From contig CANJKY010000001.1 of NCBI GenBank assembly GCA_947474875.1, positions 1 to 25,518 of the forward strand: a stretch of 25,518 nt of DNA, written 5' to 3'. Shown here piece after piece: positions 7,563 through 17,020 of this stretch. The first letter of the stretch is position 1. Each line of letters opens with the position of its first letter. Both the position numbers and the translations under genes were made by a program. The stretch is from Gemmataceae bacterium. GTDB lineage: Bacteria; Planctomycetota; Planctomycetia; Gemmatales; Gemmataceae. The notes beneath the pieces are model-generated. The model saw nothing but the letters and a program-made list of their open reading frames with translations, was not told the DNA's origin and searched no databases.

Positions 7563-8526
7563 GCCCCAGCCGCTCCCGCACCCACCCGGCCACCGCTTCG
7601 GCGTCCGCCTGTTCGGGGTACTCGGCGAACGGGATCTCGATCGGGCCGGGGTGCGTCGGGTCGAGCACCAGCGTGGGCATGAACACCGGCCGCACGCTCC
7701 GCCTCGTCCGCCGGGTGGCCGTCCGCACGTCGATGTCTCGCACCGCCGATCGCGGCACGGTGGTCGTCACCCGCCCGGTCGGGGAGGTGGGCACCGTGAG
7801 CGAATCCAGCCCCTCGACCACCGCCCGCGGCACCCGGAACCGCCACGCGAGCAGCCCGCACGCCACCAGGATGCCCGCCCAGATGCCGCCGTCCGCCGCC
7901 CACGACACCGGCACCCCGCCCCAGTCGTGGACCCCGAGGATGACCACGAAAATGCCGGCGAACGACAGCCCGAGCAGGGCAGCTGCGAACACCCCGGTCG
8001 GCCCCAGCCCGTTCAGCCGGGCGGCGTACCCGTCGGCCGTCGGCCGCACGTCGCGGGCCGGGTCGAACTGTCGCCGGCGAGTGACCGCCGCCCACCACGC
8101 CCACCCAAGGCCGACGGCGATCACGTTGAACGGCGTGAGGGCGAGCAGCACCAGCAGCACGTCCGGCCTCAGCCCGGACACCAGCACCGCCTCGGCCGGG
8201 TCGGCCGGGTTGTAATGCACGGTGACGCGGGAGCCGACCGGTAGGGCGGCGTGAACCGCCCGCCACTTGCCGCTCGGCAGCAGGTGCGGGCCGGGCTGGT
8301 ACTCGCGACCGGTGAGTCGCTGCCCATCCACGGTGTAGGTGTACGCCAGGTCGAGGGACACCGACCCCTTCCGCCCGTGCCGCAGCTCGCTGCGGCTGAC
8401 GACGCCGTCGGTCGGCGTCCAGTCGGCCGAGCGGACCGCCGTGCGGACGCCGTAGGCGACGGCCGCGTCGGCCACCAGCACGAACCCGGCCCACACGAGA
8501 AAGAAGAGTGTGAGAAGAAACCGCAT
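7558..8526 (-). CDS. DUF3592-containing membrane protein
   Basis: The 322-residue protein begins with a hydrophobic helix (residues 1-26), then a soluble segment matching the DUF3592 pattern: WTPTDGVVSRSELRH, DLAYTYTVDGQRLTGREY, and VGSRVTVHYNPADPAEAVL (about 36-116). Further transmembrane helices are at about 122-147, 177-199 and 208-228. The soluble C-terminus includes an Arg-rich patch. DUF3592 proteins are membrane proteins of unknown function. I chose the ATG at 8526 over an upstream in-frame one at 8691, because GGGAGC precedes it and the extra N-terminal 55 residues (many His, Arg, Pro) would displace the hydrophobic start. The stop codon lies within the long palindrome. It diverges from the metalloprotease gene, 204 bp apart. 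Confidence 0.8.
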   Translation of the reverse strand: MRFLLTLFFLVWAGFVLVADAAVAYGVRTAVRSADWTPTDGVVSRSELRHGRKGSVSLDLAYTYTVDGQRLTGREYQPGPHLLPSGKWRAVHAALPVGSRVTVHYNPADPAEAVLVSGLRPDVLLVLLALTPFNVIAVGLGWAWWAAVTRRRQFDPARDVRPTADGYAARLNGLGPTGVFAAALLGLSFAGIFVVILGVHDWGGVPVSWAADGGIWAGILVACGLLAWRFRVPRAVVEGLDSLTVPTSPTGRVTTTVPRSAVRDIDVRTATRRTRRSVRPVFMPTLVLDPTHPGPIEIPFAEYPEQADAEAVAGWVRERLGL

Positions 8527-8730
8527 CGGCGCTCCCAGCGGGTGCGGATTAAGGTAGCCGATCGCTTCGTCGGTGTGGTAGTGTTGCCGCTCGGATTCAC
8601 CCGTCGGGAAACACGACACCCGCCGCGGAGGAATGCCGCACTCATGTGTGGAACGCCGACACCCGGCGATTATGCTGGTACGGTCCACCAACCCGTTGCC
8701 CGTCTTTCACCCGAATCGGGGCTGCTTGCT

Positions 8731-10034
8731 ATGAGCCGAGTGATCCGCCTGCGGTTGGTGTTTCTGCTGGCGCTGGTGGTACCCGGGTCGGCCGTCGCCC
8801 AGGTGCCAACTTATACCAAGTGGACGGGCAGCACGGCCCTGCCCAAACCCCAGGGGAACAGCAACCAGGGCTCCCCGCTCACCCTCACCTGGGGGTTCAT
8901 GGCGCCGGGCACGCCGATCAACGACAGCGGCAGCAGCGGGTTCGCCAACGCGAACAACGACCTGCAGACCCGGCTGAACACCATCTACGGCAGCCAGGCG
9001 ACGTGGCAGCCGCTGTTCCAGAGCGTGTTCGACCGCTGGTCGTCGGTCAGCGGGCTGAGCTACCAGTTCGAGGCGAACGACGACGGGGCGGCGATCACCG
9101 GCGGCACGTCGAGCGGGTTCCCCACCGGCGTGCTGGGCACCCGGGCGGACATCCGCATCGGCGGCAAGCCGCTGGACGGGAACAGCGGCACCCTGGCGTA
9201 CAACTACTTCCCGAGCATCGGCGAGATGGTGATCGACACGAACGACAGCTTCTTCGCCGACACCAGCTCAGGGTCGATCAAACTGCGGAACGTGGTGGCG
9301 CACGAGCACGGGCACGGCATCGGCATGCCGCACGTCACCTCGTCCACCAACTCGTTCCTGATGAACCCGTTCTACAGCGGGGCGTTCGACGGCCCGCAGT
9401 ACCACGACATCCTGGCCGCCCAGTACATGTACGGCGACGCGCGGGAGAAATCGAACGGCGGGCTGGGGAACGACACCGCGGCGCGGGCCAACCCGCTCGG
9501 CACGTTCGGCGTCGGCGGGAGCACGTCCATCGGCAACAGCGCCCGCACCATCAGCGTGGCCCCCACCGCCACCGACTTCGTCAGCATCGACTCGCAGACG
9601 GACACCGACTTCTACAAGTTCACCCTGAGCGAGCCGGCCACGGCGACCGTGAAGTTGGAGGCGCTCGGGTTCACCTACAACGTCGGCACCCAGGGCGGGT
9701 CGTCGGTGACGTTCGACAGCAAGTCGCGGAGTAACCTGAAGCTGGCCATCCTGGCCGCCGACGGCACCACCCTCCTCGCGTTCGCCGACGCCACCGGGTT
9801 TGGCGGGGACGAGACGCTCGTTTACAACTTCGGCGGCGCCGGCGACTACTACCTGCGGGTGACCGGCGAGGACAACCCCGACGGTGTGGCACTGGTCGCC
9901 CAGTTCTACGGGCTGACCCTGACCCTTACCCCGGTGCCCGAGCCGGCCACCGTGCTGGTGGTGGCGGGGGTGGCGCTGGGCGGCGGCTGGCTCGTCCGCC
10001 GGGTGCGGCGGGGCGGGGCTGCCGCCCCGGCCGG

Positions 10035-10050
<16 letters not shown>
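8731..10050 (+). CDS. Matrixin-like secreted metalloprotease with PEP-CTERM anchor
   Basis: This 439-residue exported protein has a signal peptide (residues 1-23, ending GSAVA). The catalytic domain has the zinc motif HEHGHGIGMPH (191-201) and a downstream Met-turn candidate SFLMNPFY (Met211), typical of metzincins of the M10 matrixin type. Residues about 280-400 form a beta-rich pre-peptidase C-terminal-like domain (DTDFYKFTLSEPATATV, AGDYYLRVTG). The C-terminus has VPEPAT (402-407), a hydrophobic helix and the arginine cluster RRVRR, i.e. a PEP-CTERM sorting signal. Families of this type are processed by an exosortase, which is not visible here. The ATG at 8731 was chosen because it places the signal peptide at the N-terminus. 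The last 16 bp overlap the 3' end of carA on the opposite strand. Confidence 0.88.
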
Positions 10051-11153
<1,103 letters not shown>

Positions 11154-11438
11154 GAGTCTCGGGGTTCGGGGGTGGGGCCGGCGCAAACTAGATGAATGAT
11201 ACGAAGTGCGTGCGGCGGCGTCCGGGATGTGGTGTGGTCCGCGCCCGCAGGTGGGCTCTGGCAGAGTAGGCGTTTCACGACGTGGATCGTTCGCCGTCCA
11301 AATTGTCTTCCTCTGAATTGTCGCCCTCGAACAGATGTGGACCTGGGGTCGGGGGGGGGAGGGGGGACGTCTCTCACCCGTCGTCAATCGGGATGGTTTT
11401 GGTTGTACGCAGATCGGGCGCGAGGGCGATGCGGTTGA

Positions 11439-12827
11439 TTACGCCAGCCACCGCTGGCGGAGGATGCGGAGGTCGGTGAGGGTGGGGGTGGGGGTGCCGT
11501 CCGGGGTGACGAGCGGGAACGCAGGCACACGGCTGCACGGGTCGGCCGCCGACCACGTGTCCCAGTACACCGCCCGCACGCTCGGGGCGGCCAGGGCGGT
11601 CAGGAACAGGTCGGTGCCCGGACCCGTCACCGCCGCCTCCAGCGGCAGCCCGAGGGTGTCGAACAGCTCGATCAGGTGGACGAGATCCAGGGCGTCCCGC
11701 CGCTCCCCGCCCCGCCGCGTGGCGCCGGGGATCACCTCCAGCTTCACCGCCGACGCCTTCAGCCCGGCCCGCAGCAGGGTGTCGGCGAACACCAGCGGGG
11801 AGTACGTCAGGTCCTCGTTCGTCAGGTAGTCGCCCCACGGCTGGCTGACGGCGAACGTGCGGTCGCCCTTCGGGTCCAGTTCCTGGGCGGTTTCGAGCAC
11901 CCGGGCGGCCAGCCGCAGGCGGTCGTCCTCCACCAGCCCGAACACGTCGGCGTGGTTGAACCCGGCGAACGTGTGCCACCCCCGCACCCGGTCGCGGTAC
12001 CGGGACATGAGGGTGTGGGCGTAGTCGGACACGAACGCGGCCAGGTTGGGCAGGTCGCCGGCGTAGGCGGCCACCCAGTCCGGCAGGGTGCCGTCGGCCA
12101 GGTCGATGAGCGGGCCGACGGTCACGTCCAGCCCGGCGTGGTCGGCCCAGCCGATGAGTTCGTCCAGGGCGGTCCAGTCGGTCGCCGACTCGTGCGGCTC
12201 GATCGCCCGCCAGTCGGGGACCACGCGGACGGCGTTGAACGCCTCCAGGTACAACTCGGCCTGGTCGGGCGGGAGCGGGCGGGACAGGCGGCTGCCGACG
12301 CGGGTGGGGAGCGGGCCGTGGTGCTGGTGGCGGGCGGTCAGGCGGTACTCGGCCAGGGCGGCGGCGGCCCGGTCGGCCAGGGCGGTGGCGGTGTCGACGA
12401 GGGTAACGGCGAACGCGGTGGTCGGCTCGGCGCCACTGACGACGCGGCCGAACCCGGCGGTCAGCCGGGCCAGGTCGTCGGCGAACCCGTTCGGCAGTTT
12501 CAGCCCGGCCGAGGCCAGGGCGAAGTGCATGGTCCGCACCCGGTTGACCGCCCCGCGGGCCAGTTCCCGCAGGGCCGGGTACGGGGTGTCGGTCAGCCGC
12601 AGGGTGGCGGACGACACCACCCGCTCGGTGCCGTCCGCCCCCCGCCACGGCACGCACAGGTAGCCGCTTTCGGTTTCCTGCCGGCGGAGGGTGAAGGCGT
12701 GCGGGGCGTCGGTCCGGCGGGTGGGCACCGGCGAGCCGTCGTACCCGCCGGCGAACCACGCCCGCGACAGGCCGACCCGCCGGTCCGGGGGCAGGTCGGG
12801 CGGCACCTCGAACGTGATCTGACCCAT
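11439..12827 (-). CDS. GH10-like TIM-barrel protein, probable loss of acid/base residue
   Basis: This 462-residue protein has no signal peptide. From about residue 195 it follows the pattern of glycoside hydrolase family 10 (endo-xylanases): AFNAVRVVPDWRAIEPHE, then DWTALDELIGWADHAGLDVTV, LPDWV, and YAHTLMSRYRDRVRGWHTF. In GH10 the last of these leads into the acid/base glutamate of W-D-V-V-N-E; here the stretch reads WHTFAGFNHAD, with no glutamate. A later VKLEVIPGA (Glu364) could correspond to the nucleophile motif. The N-terminal ~190 residues are helical and may be a separate domain. The protein may be a catalytically altered or binding-only homologue, or the resemblance may be superficial. 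99 bp separate its start from the DUF1559 gene stop on the same strand. Confidence 0.6.
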   Translation of the reverse strand: MGQITFEVPPDLPPDRRVGLSRAWFAGGYDGSPVPTRRTDAPHAFTLRRQETESGYLCVPWRGADGTERVVSSATLRLTDTPYPALRELARGAVNRVRTMHFALASAGLKLPNGFADDLARLTAGFGRVVSGAEPTTAFAVTLVDTATALADRAAAALAEYRLTARHQHHGPLPTRVGSRLSRPLPPDQAELYLEAFNAVRVVPDWRAIEPHESATDWTALDELIGWADHAGLDVTVGPLIDLADGTLPDWVAAYAGDLPNLAAFVSDYAHTLMSRYRDRVRGWHTFAGFNHADVFGLVEDDRLRLAARVLETAQELDPKGDRTFAVSQPWGDYLTNEDLTYSPLVFADTLLRAGLKASAVKLEVIPGATRRGGERRDALDLVHLIELFDTLGLPLEAAVTGPGTDLFLTALAAPSVRAVYWDTWSAADPCSRVPAFPLVTPDGTPTPTLTDLRILRQRWLA

Positions 12828-12926
12828 AACGGCGGGGGTTCGTTCGGCCGGGGTTCGGGCAACCCCATCATCATAGAGCGGGGGGCAACGGCGTGCGACC
12901 GGAGTGTCCGGAATCGCCCGGACGGG

Positions 12927-13784
12927 TCACCAGTCCGGCCCGAGTATCTCGCCCCCGCTGGCGGTGACGGCCGCCTTCAGCGTCTGCGGGCTGACCGTCT
13001 TCTTCACCCACCGCACGCTGCCGTCGGCCATGGCCGCCGCGAACACGTCCCGCTTCGGGTGGCCGAGCGGGGGAAGCGGGCCGGCCGGGTCGAACCGGTA
13101 CTCGCCGAACCGCGACCACGTCACCTTCTCCGCCCCCTCCACGTACAGGATGGTGTTCGCCGTGCCGTCCGGGAACGACTGCGGGATGCGGGCCGGGCGG
13201 CGGGTGTCGAACGCCGCCCCGTTGTCGTAGAAGCAGCGGTACCGGGTGGCCGGGTCGGTCGGGGCGTCGGCGTCGGCGTACGCCTTCACCGCGATGCCGG
13301 CGAGCGGCTGGTTGGCCGGGCTGTTCCACGGCTCGTCCGGCTTGAACCGGCGGTACAGGTTGTCCTGCTCCAGGTACGGCAGCAGGCTGACCCGCCAGCT
13401 CAGCCGGTCGTTCAGGTCGGACGGCACCGCCCCCGTCGGCTCGCCGGTGCGGGGCACGAACGGCAGCGGCAGTTTGCCGGTGGCATCGTTGTAGTTGTGC
13501 GAGGCGATGCCGAGCACCTTCACGTCGTTGGTCGACCGCTGGCGGTCGGCCGCCTCCCGCACCTTCTGTACCGCCGGCAGCAGCAGGCCGATCAGGATGG
13601 CGATGCACGGCAGGGCGATGACCGCCACCGCCCCGAACACGATGGCCAGAATGACCCCGGTGGACATGCCTTTCTTCGGCGGCGAGCGGTCGTCGCCCTC
13701 GTCGTCGAAGTCGTCGCGACGGGGCCGCCGGCGGGGGCGGTCGTCCTCGTCGTCGTACCGGTCGTCGTCGCGGTCGCGGGGCAT
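12927..13784 (-). CDS. DUF1559 pseudopilin-like protein with charged N-terminal tail
   Basis: The 285-residue protein carries the planctomycete DUF1559 signature: hydrophobic helix (residues 42-70) running into GLLLPAVQKVREAADRQRS, then LGIASHNYNDATGKLP, SWRVSLLPYLEQDNLYRRF (134-152), and the C-terminal FAAAMADGSVRWVKKTVS. Most DUF1559 proteins begin with a type IV pilin-like N-methylation leader. Here the helix is preceded by about 40 highly charged residues (DRDDDRYDDEDDRPRRRPRRDD...), so it is more likely a signal-anchor membrane protein with a cytoplasmic polyampholyte tail. Function of the family is unknown. It diverges from the peroxiredoxin gene, 165 bp apart. Confidence 0.9.
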   Translation of the reverse strand: MPRDRDDDRYDDEDDRPRRRPRRDDFDDEGDDRSPPKKGMSTGVILAIVFGAVAVIALPCIAILIGLLLPAVQKVREAADRQRSTNDVKVLGIASHNYNDATGKLPLPFVPRTGEPTGAVPSDLNDRLSWRVSLLPYLEQDNLYRRFKPDEPWNSPANQPLAGIAVKAYADADAPTDPATRYRCFYDNGAAFDTRRPARIPQSFPDGTANTILYVEGAEKVTWSRFGEYRFDPAGPLPPLGHPKRDVFAAAMADGSVRWVKKTVSPQTLKAAVTASGGEILGPDW

Positions 13785-13949
13785 GGGACACCCTCCGGGG
13801 ATGGTCGCACCCGGATTTTACGAACCGGGGGCGCGGCCGTGAATTGACAGGCTCCGCCTATCACACCCATCCGGGGAACCGATTTCACCCCCGGCCGGCG
13901 GTCGCTACCATACCCGTACCATTCCCCTCCTTCCGGAGACGTGTTCCCG

Positions 13950-14531
13950 ATGTCCGTGTTCGTGACCAAACCCGCACCCGCGTTCAGCAGCCAGGCGGTG
14001 GTGAACGGCGAGTTCAAGACGGTCAGCCTGGCCGACTACCGCGGCAAGTACGTGCTGCTGTTCTTCTACCCGCTCGACTTCACCTTCGTCTGCCCGACCG
14101 AGATCATCGCCTTCTCCGACCGGGTGGCCGAGTTCGAGAAGCGGGGGGTACAGGTGCTCGGCTGCTCGATCGACAGCCGGTTCAGTCACCTGGCGTGGAT
14201 CAACACCCCCCGCACCAAGGGCGGGCTGGGCGACCTGAAGTACCCGCTGCTCGAGGATCTGACCAAGCAGATCAGCAAGGACTACGGGGTGCTGCTCGAC
14301 TCCGGTATCGCCCTGCGTGGGCTGTTCCTGGTGGACAAGGACGGGGTCGTCCGGCACGCCACCATCAACGACCTGCCGCTCGGCCGGAGCGTGGACGAGG
14401 CGCTGCGGGTGATCGACGCCCTACAGCACTTCGAGAAGCACGGCGAGGTGTGCCCGGCCGACTGGAAGCCGGGTAAGGACGCGCTCAACCCGAAGAAGGC
14501 GAACGAGTACTTCGAGAAGGCGAACAAGTGA
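13950..14531 (+). CDS. Typical 2-Cys peroxiredoxin (AhpC/Prx1 group)
   Basis: The 193-residue enzyme reduces hydrogen peroxide and organic peroxides using thiols. The peroxidatic Cys48 lies in DFTFVCPTEIIAFSD and the resolving Cys168 in HGEVCPADWKPG, the typical 2-Cys arrangement forming intersubunit disulphides. GLFLVDKDGVVRH is the conserved strand before the dimer-swapped tail. It is cytosolic. The ATG at 13950 was preferred to a GTG at 13941, because the GGAG at 13934 is 12 bases away from the ATG but only 3 from the GTG. A strong hairpin at 14541-14562 follows, separating it from the haem-type histidine kinase gene. No AhpF or thioredoxin gene is nearby. Confidence 0.95.
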   Translation: MSVFVTKPAPAFSSQAVVNGEFKTVSLADYRGKYVLLFFYPLDFTFVCPTEIIAFSDRVAEFEKRGVQVLGCSIDSRFSHLAWINTPRTKGGLGDLKYPLLEDLTKQISKDYGVLLDSGIALRGLFLVDKDGVVRHATINDLPLGRSVDEALRVIDALQHFEKHGEVCPADWKPGKDALNPKKANEYFEKANK

Positions 14532-14540
14532 GTCCCCTGG

Positions 14541-14568
14541 CCCCCGGACGGCCGTCCGGGGGCTTTCG
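14541..14568 (+). terminator. Candidate intrinsic terminator after peroxiredoxin gene
   Basis: The 22-base perfect palindrome at 14541-14562 (CCCCCGGACGG and its complement) is followed by GCTTTC, a weak T-rich tail. It lies 9 bp after the peroxiredoxin stop and 14 bp before the histidine kinase ATG, so it would reduce but may not abolish read-through. Confidence 0.6.
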
Positions 14569-14576
14569 GTAGCCCC

Positions 14577-16220
14577 ATGTCGTACCGCACGTTCAAGCGG
14601 CTGCTCGGCGAGACCAACCTGGAGCGGAAGTGCCGGTGGCTGCTCGGGTGCGGCACCCTCGCGCTCATGTCGGCCAGCTTCCTGGTGTTCGCCAAACTGA
14701 CCGAAGGGGTGGCCTACGACCAGCTCACCCACACCGGCCGCACCCTGGTCGCCCCGGCCCTGGCCGACGCGCACGTCCGCCTGAACCCGGACGTGAAGGT
14801 CGGGATGGAGGAGTTCCAGAAACAGGCCGAAGTCCGCTGGCCGTCCGGTTTCCAGGGACACCAGAGGAGGTTGATCGTCCCCGACTCGGCCGACCCGGAC
14901 CGCCACGGCGAGGACGCCGACCGCGAGGTGTTCGGCCGGTTCCGGGATGACCCGCAACTGGCCGAGCACACCGTCGCCGAGCGGAAGCGGGCGTTCGTGT
15001 ACTACGGGGCGGTGCGGGCCGGCGAGGCGTGCGTCGCCTGCCACCGCAGCGAGCCGCGGATGGCCGCGTTCCTGGCCGGGTCGGCCGCCCGCCCGCCGGC
15101 CGGCCCGAGGGCGAACCCGGAGTTGGCCGTCGGCGACCTGATGGCGGTGGTGCGGGTGGACCTGAACACGGATCTGATCGAGGACGGCGTCCACCAGAAC
15201 CTGGCGTGGCTGATCGCGTTCGCCGTCGGCACCACCGCCCTCATCCTGGCCGGCACGTACCTGGTCATCCGGTACGTGGTGGTCAAGCCGGTGAAAGAGC
15301 TGAAGACCACCGCCGACGCCATCACCGCCGGCCAACTGACGGTGCGAAGCGACATCCAGACGGGGGACGAGTTCGAGGACCTGTCGCAGGCGTTCAACCG
15401 CATGCTGACCAACCTGGTGCAGGTGCAGGAGCGGAACCGCGGGCTGATCGCCGACCTGGACGCGAAGGTGGACGAGTTGGCCCGCGCCAACCTGGAGTTG
15501 CACCAGTCCGGCGCGCTGAAGACGCAGTTCCTGTCCACCGTGTCGCACGAACTCCGCACCCCGCTGAACAGCGTCATCGGGTTCAGCGAGGCGCTGCTGA
15601 ACGCCGACACCCTGACCGACAAGCAGGTGCGGTGGGCGGCGAACATCCACGAGAGCGGCAAGCACCTGCTAGCCATCATCAACGACGTGCTCGACCTGGC
15701 CCGGATGGAGTCGGGCAAGATGCGGGTGCGGCCGGAGGTGGTGAACGTGGCGGCGGCGTGCGAGGCGGTCGCCGGCCTGTTCCGCCAGCAGGCGGAGAAG
15801 AAGGAGATCGAACTGCTCGTGCAGGTGCCGGACAACACCCCGGACGTGCGGCAGGACGGCGGGAAGGTGCGGCAGATCCTGTCCAACCTGCTGTCCAACG
15901 CCATCAAGTTCACCCCGGAGGGCGGGCGGGTGACGCTGAAGGGCGAGGTTGCCGGGGATACTCTCACGCTCACCGTCACGGACACCGGGGTGGGCATCGC
16001 CCCGGAACACCAGGAGATGGTGTTCCAGAAGTTCCGGCAGACGTCCGGCACGCTGACGCGGGAGCAGGGCGGCAGCGGGCTGGGGCTGAGCATCGTGCGG
16101 GAGCTGGCGAAACTGCTCGGCGGGGACGTGACCCTGCACAGCGAACCCGGCCGCGGCAGCACGTTCACCGTCACCCTGGCATCGCGGCTGAAGGACGACC
16201 CGCTGGCTGCCTTCGAGTAG
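14577..16220 (+). CDS. Membrane histidine kinase with c-type haem motif in sensor domain
   Basis: The 547-residue two-component sensor kinase has TM1 at about 22-40 and an extracytoplasmic domain at 41-208, with CVACH (152-156), a CxxCH site for covalent haem c, resembling Tll0287/DUF3365-type sensor domains. TM2 is at 209-232, then HAMP (233-285), a short coiled coil (285-315) and HisKA with phospho-acceptor His324 in SHELRTPLNS. The HATPase has N-box NLLSNAIKF (437-445), G1 DTGVGI (469-474) and G2 GGSGLGLS (498-505). It could sense redox state, NO, CO or oxygen through haem. No response regulator gene is adjacent. Position directly after the peroxiredoxin suggests an oxidative or redox signal. 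No strong Shine-Dalgarno precedes the ATG. Confidence 0.9.
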   Translation: MSYRTFKRLLGETNLERKCRWLLGCGTLALMSASFLVFAKLTEGVAYDQLTHTGRTLVAPALADAHVRLNPDVKVGMEEFQKQAEVRWPSGFQGHQRRLIVPDSADPDRHGEDADREVFGRFRDDPQLAEHTVAERKRAFVYYGAVRAGEACVACHRSEPRMAAFLAGSAARPPAGPRANPELAVGDLMAVVRVDLNTDLIEDGVHQNLAWLIAFAVGTTALILAGTYLVIRYVVVKPVKELKTTADAITAGQLTVRSDIQTGDEFEDLSQAFNRMLTNLVQVQERNRGLIADLDAKVDELARANLELHQSGALKTQFLSTVSHELRTPLNSVIGFSEALLNADTLTDKQVRWAANIHESGKHLLAIINDVLDLARMESGKMRVRPEVVNVAAACEAVAGLFRQQAEKKEIELLVQVPDNTPDVRQDGGKVRQILSNLLSNAIKFTPEGGRVTLKGEVAGDTLTLTVTDTGVGIAPEHQEMVFQKFRQTSGTLTREQGGSGLGLSIVRELAKLLGGDVTLHSEPGRGSTFTVTLASRLKDDPLAAFE

Positions 16221-16261
16221 GGTGGGCAACCCCGCCGCCTCTGCACCAAGGGAATCGCCCG

Positions 16262-16771
16262 ATGCCCGCACCGAAAGTCACGCCCGACGGGTGGGTCGTC
16301 AGCGACCCGAACCTCTTTTACTTCTTCACCTCTCACGAACCGCCTCGCCCCAACGTTGTCTGGAGGCTGTTGTGGGAAGATGCCCGGAGTTGGAGACCTC
16401 TCGCGTTGTGGGCCACAGCCGCCGGATTGTTCGCGGCGGCCGTCATCACCGAGTGGTGGGTACCGGTGGCACCCGGTGTGGGCGTGCTTTATTTCTGGTT
16501 CCTGATGTTCCGGCGTACCGTGCCCTACTTCCGCGACAGCCCGGTGCTGACGGGTGTGATCGAAGATGATCTACGACCGCATCCGTTGCCGATTCTCGGG
16601 AACCTCTCGACGGCCATCGCGACGACCCCGGACGAACGAGAAATCCCGGTCTTCTTTTACACCGAGCATGTGACTGAGTTGTTCAAGCAGGCGCGAACGG
16701 TCGAGGTGGTGTTCCTTCACGAACCCAGTTCCCAGTACTGTATGGTGCTCGGTGCCAGGGCACGGGTGTGA
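16262..16771 (+). CDS. Small membrane protein, unrecognised
   Basis: The 169-residue protein has a hydrophilic N-terminus (PDGWVVSDPNLFYFFTSHEPPRP), two adjacent transmembrane helices at about 47-64 and 67-83 forming a hairpin, and a soluble C-terminal half with strand-rich segments (IPVFFYTEHV, TVEVVFLHEP). I recognise no family. It lies 41 bp downstream of the histidine kinase on the same strand, so cotranscription is possible, but a role in signalling is not shown. The base composition of its 5' half is somewhat less GC-rich than its neighbours. The ATG at 16262 gives a complete reading frame. Confidence 0.65.
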   Translation: MPAPKVTPDGWVVSDPNLFYFFTSHEPPRPNVVWRLLWEDARSWRPLALWATAAGLFAAAVITEWWVPVAPGVGVLYFWFLMFRRTVPYFRDSPVLTGVIEDDLRPHPLPILGNLSTAIATTPDEREIPVFFYTEHVTELFKQARTVEVVFLHEPSSQYCMVLGARARV

Positions 16772-16784
16772 CGGAATCCAAGAA

Positions 16785-16970
16785 CCTCACCCCCCGGCCC
16801 CCTCTCCAAAGTGGAGAGGGGGTGTTCAAGCGAGGAACGTGGTGCCCGTCGTCGCCGCGAGCTTGCGAGCGGAGCCAGCTACCCCGCTCGCAGACTCGCG
16901 GCGGCGACACAGATGCGCATCCCGTTTGAACACCCCCTCTCCGGCTCGGAGAGGGGGCCGGGGGGTGAGG
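16785..16970. repeat. 186-bp nested inverted-repeat (cruciform-like) element
   Basis: Outer arms of 23 bp at 16785-16807 and 16948-16970 are perfect reverse complements (left arm starts CCTCACCCCCCGGCCCCC). Each also forms its own local hairpin: 16798-16807/16813-16822 and 16933-16942/16948-16957. A second inner pair, 16813-16832 and 16923-16942, matches with one mismatch. The centre has a further imperfect pair, 16848-16861 with 16895-16908, and an inner 9-bp pair 16864-16872/16884-16892. The whole can fold as a cloverleaf. It lies between the small membrane protein and endonuclease V genes, ending 50 bp before the latter, and looks like a MITE-like or structural-RNA element. Confidence 0.85.
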
Positions 16971-17020
16971 TCTTCACGAACGCCATTCTCTCGCTCCCGC
17001 TTGGGGTACACCAATCGCTC

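Noticed and set aside
11351..11366. G-run (nine and six G's) upstream of carA as a quadruplex or regulatory element
   Set aside because: Single G-rich tract in a GC-rich intergenic gap with no further support.
11374..12759. A 461-residue minus frame over the GH10-like gene
   Set aside because: Arg/Pro-rich shadow without domain motifs; the alternative frame gives a coherent barrel-like protein.
14541..14562. The perfect 22-bp palindrome as another member of the mobile family
   Set aside because: Its sequence is unrelated to the family arms, and position plus the short T-rich tail fit a simple terminator.
16811..17020. N-terminal extension of endonuclease V through the repeat element
   Set aside because: The extension translates hairpin arms and the conserved protein begins at the ATG at 17021.
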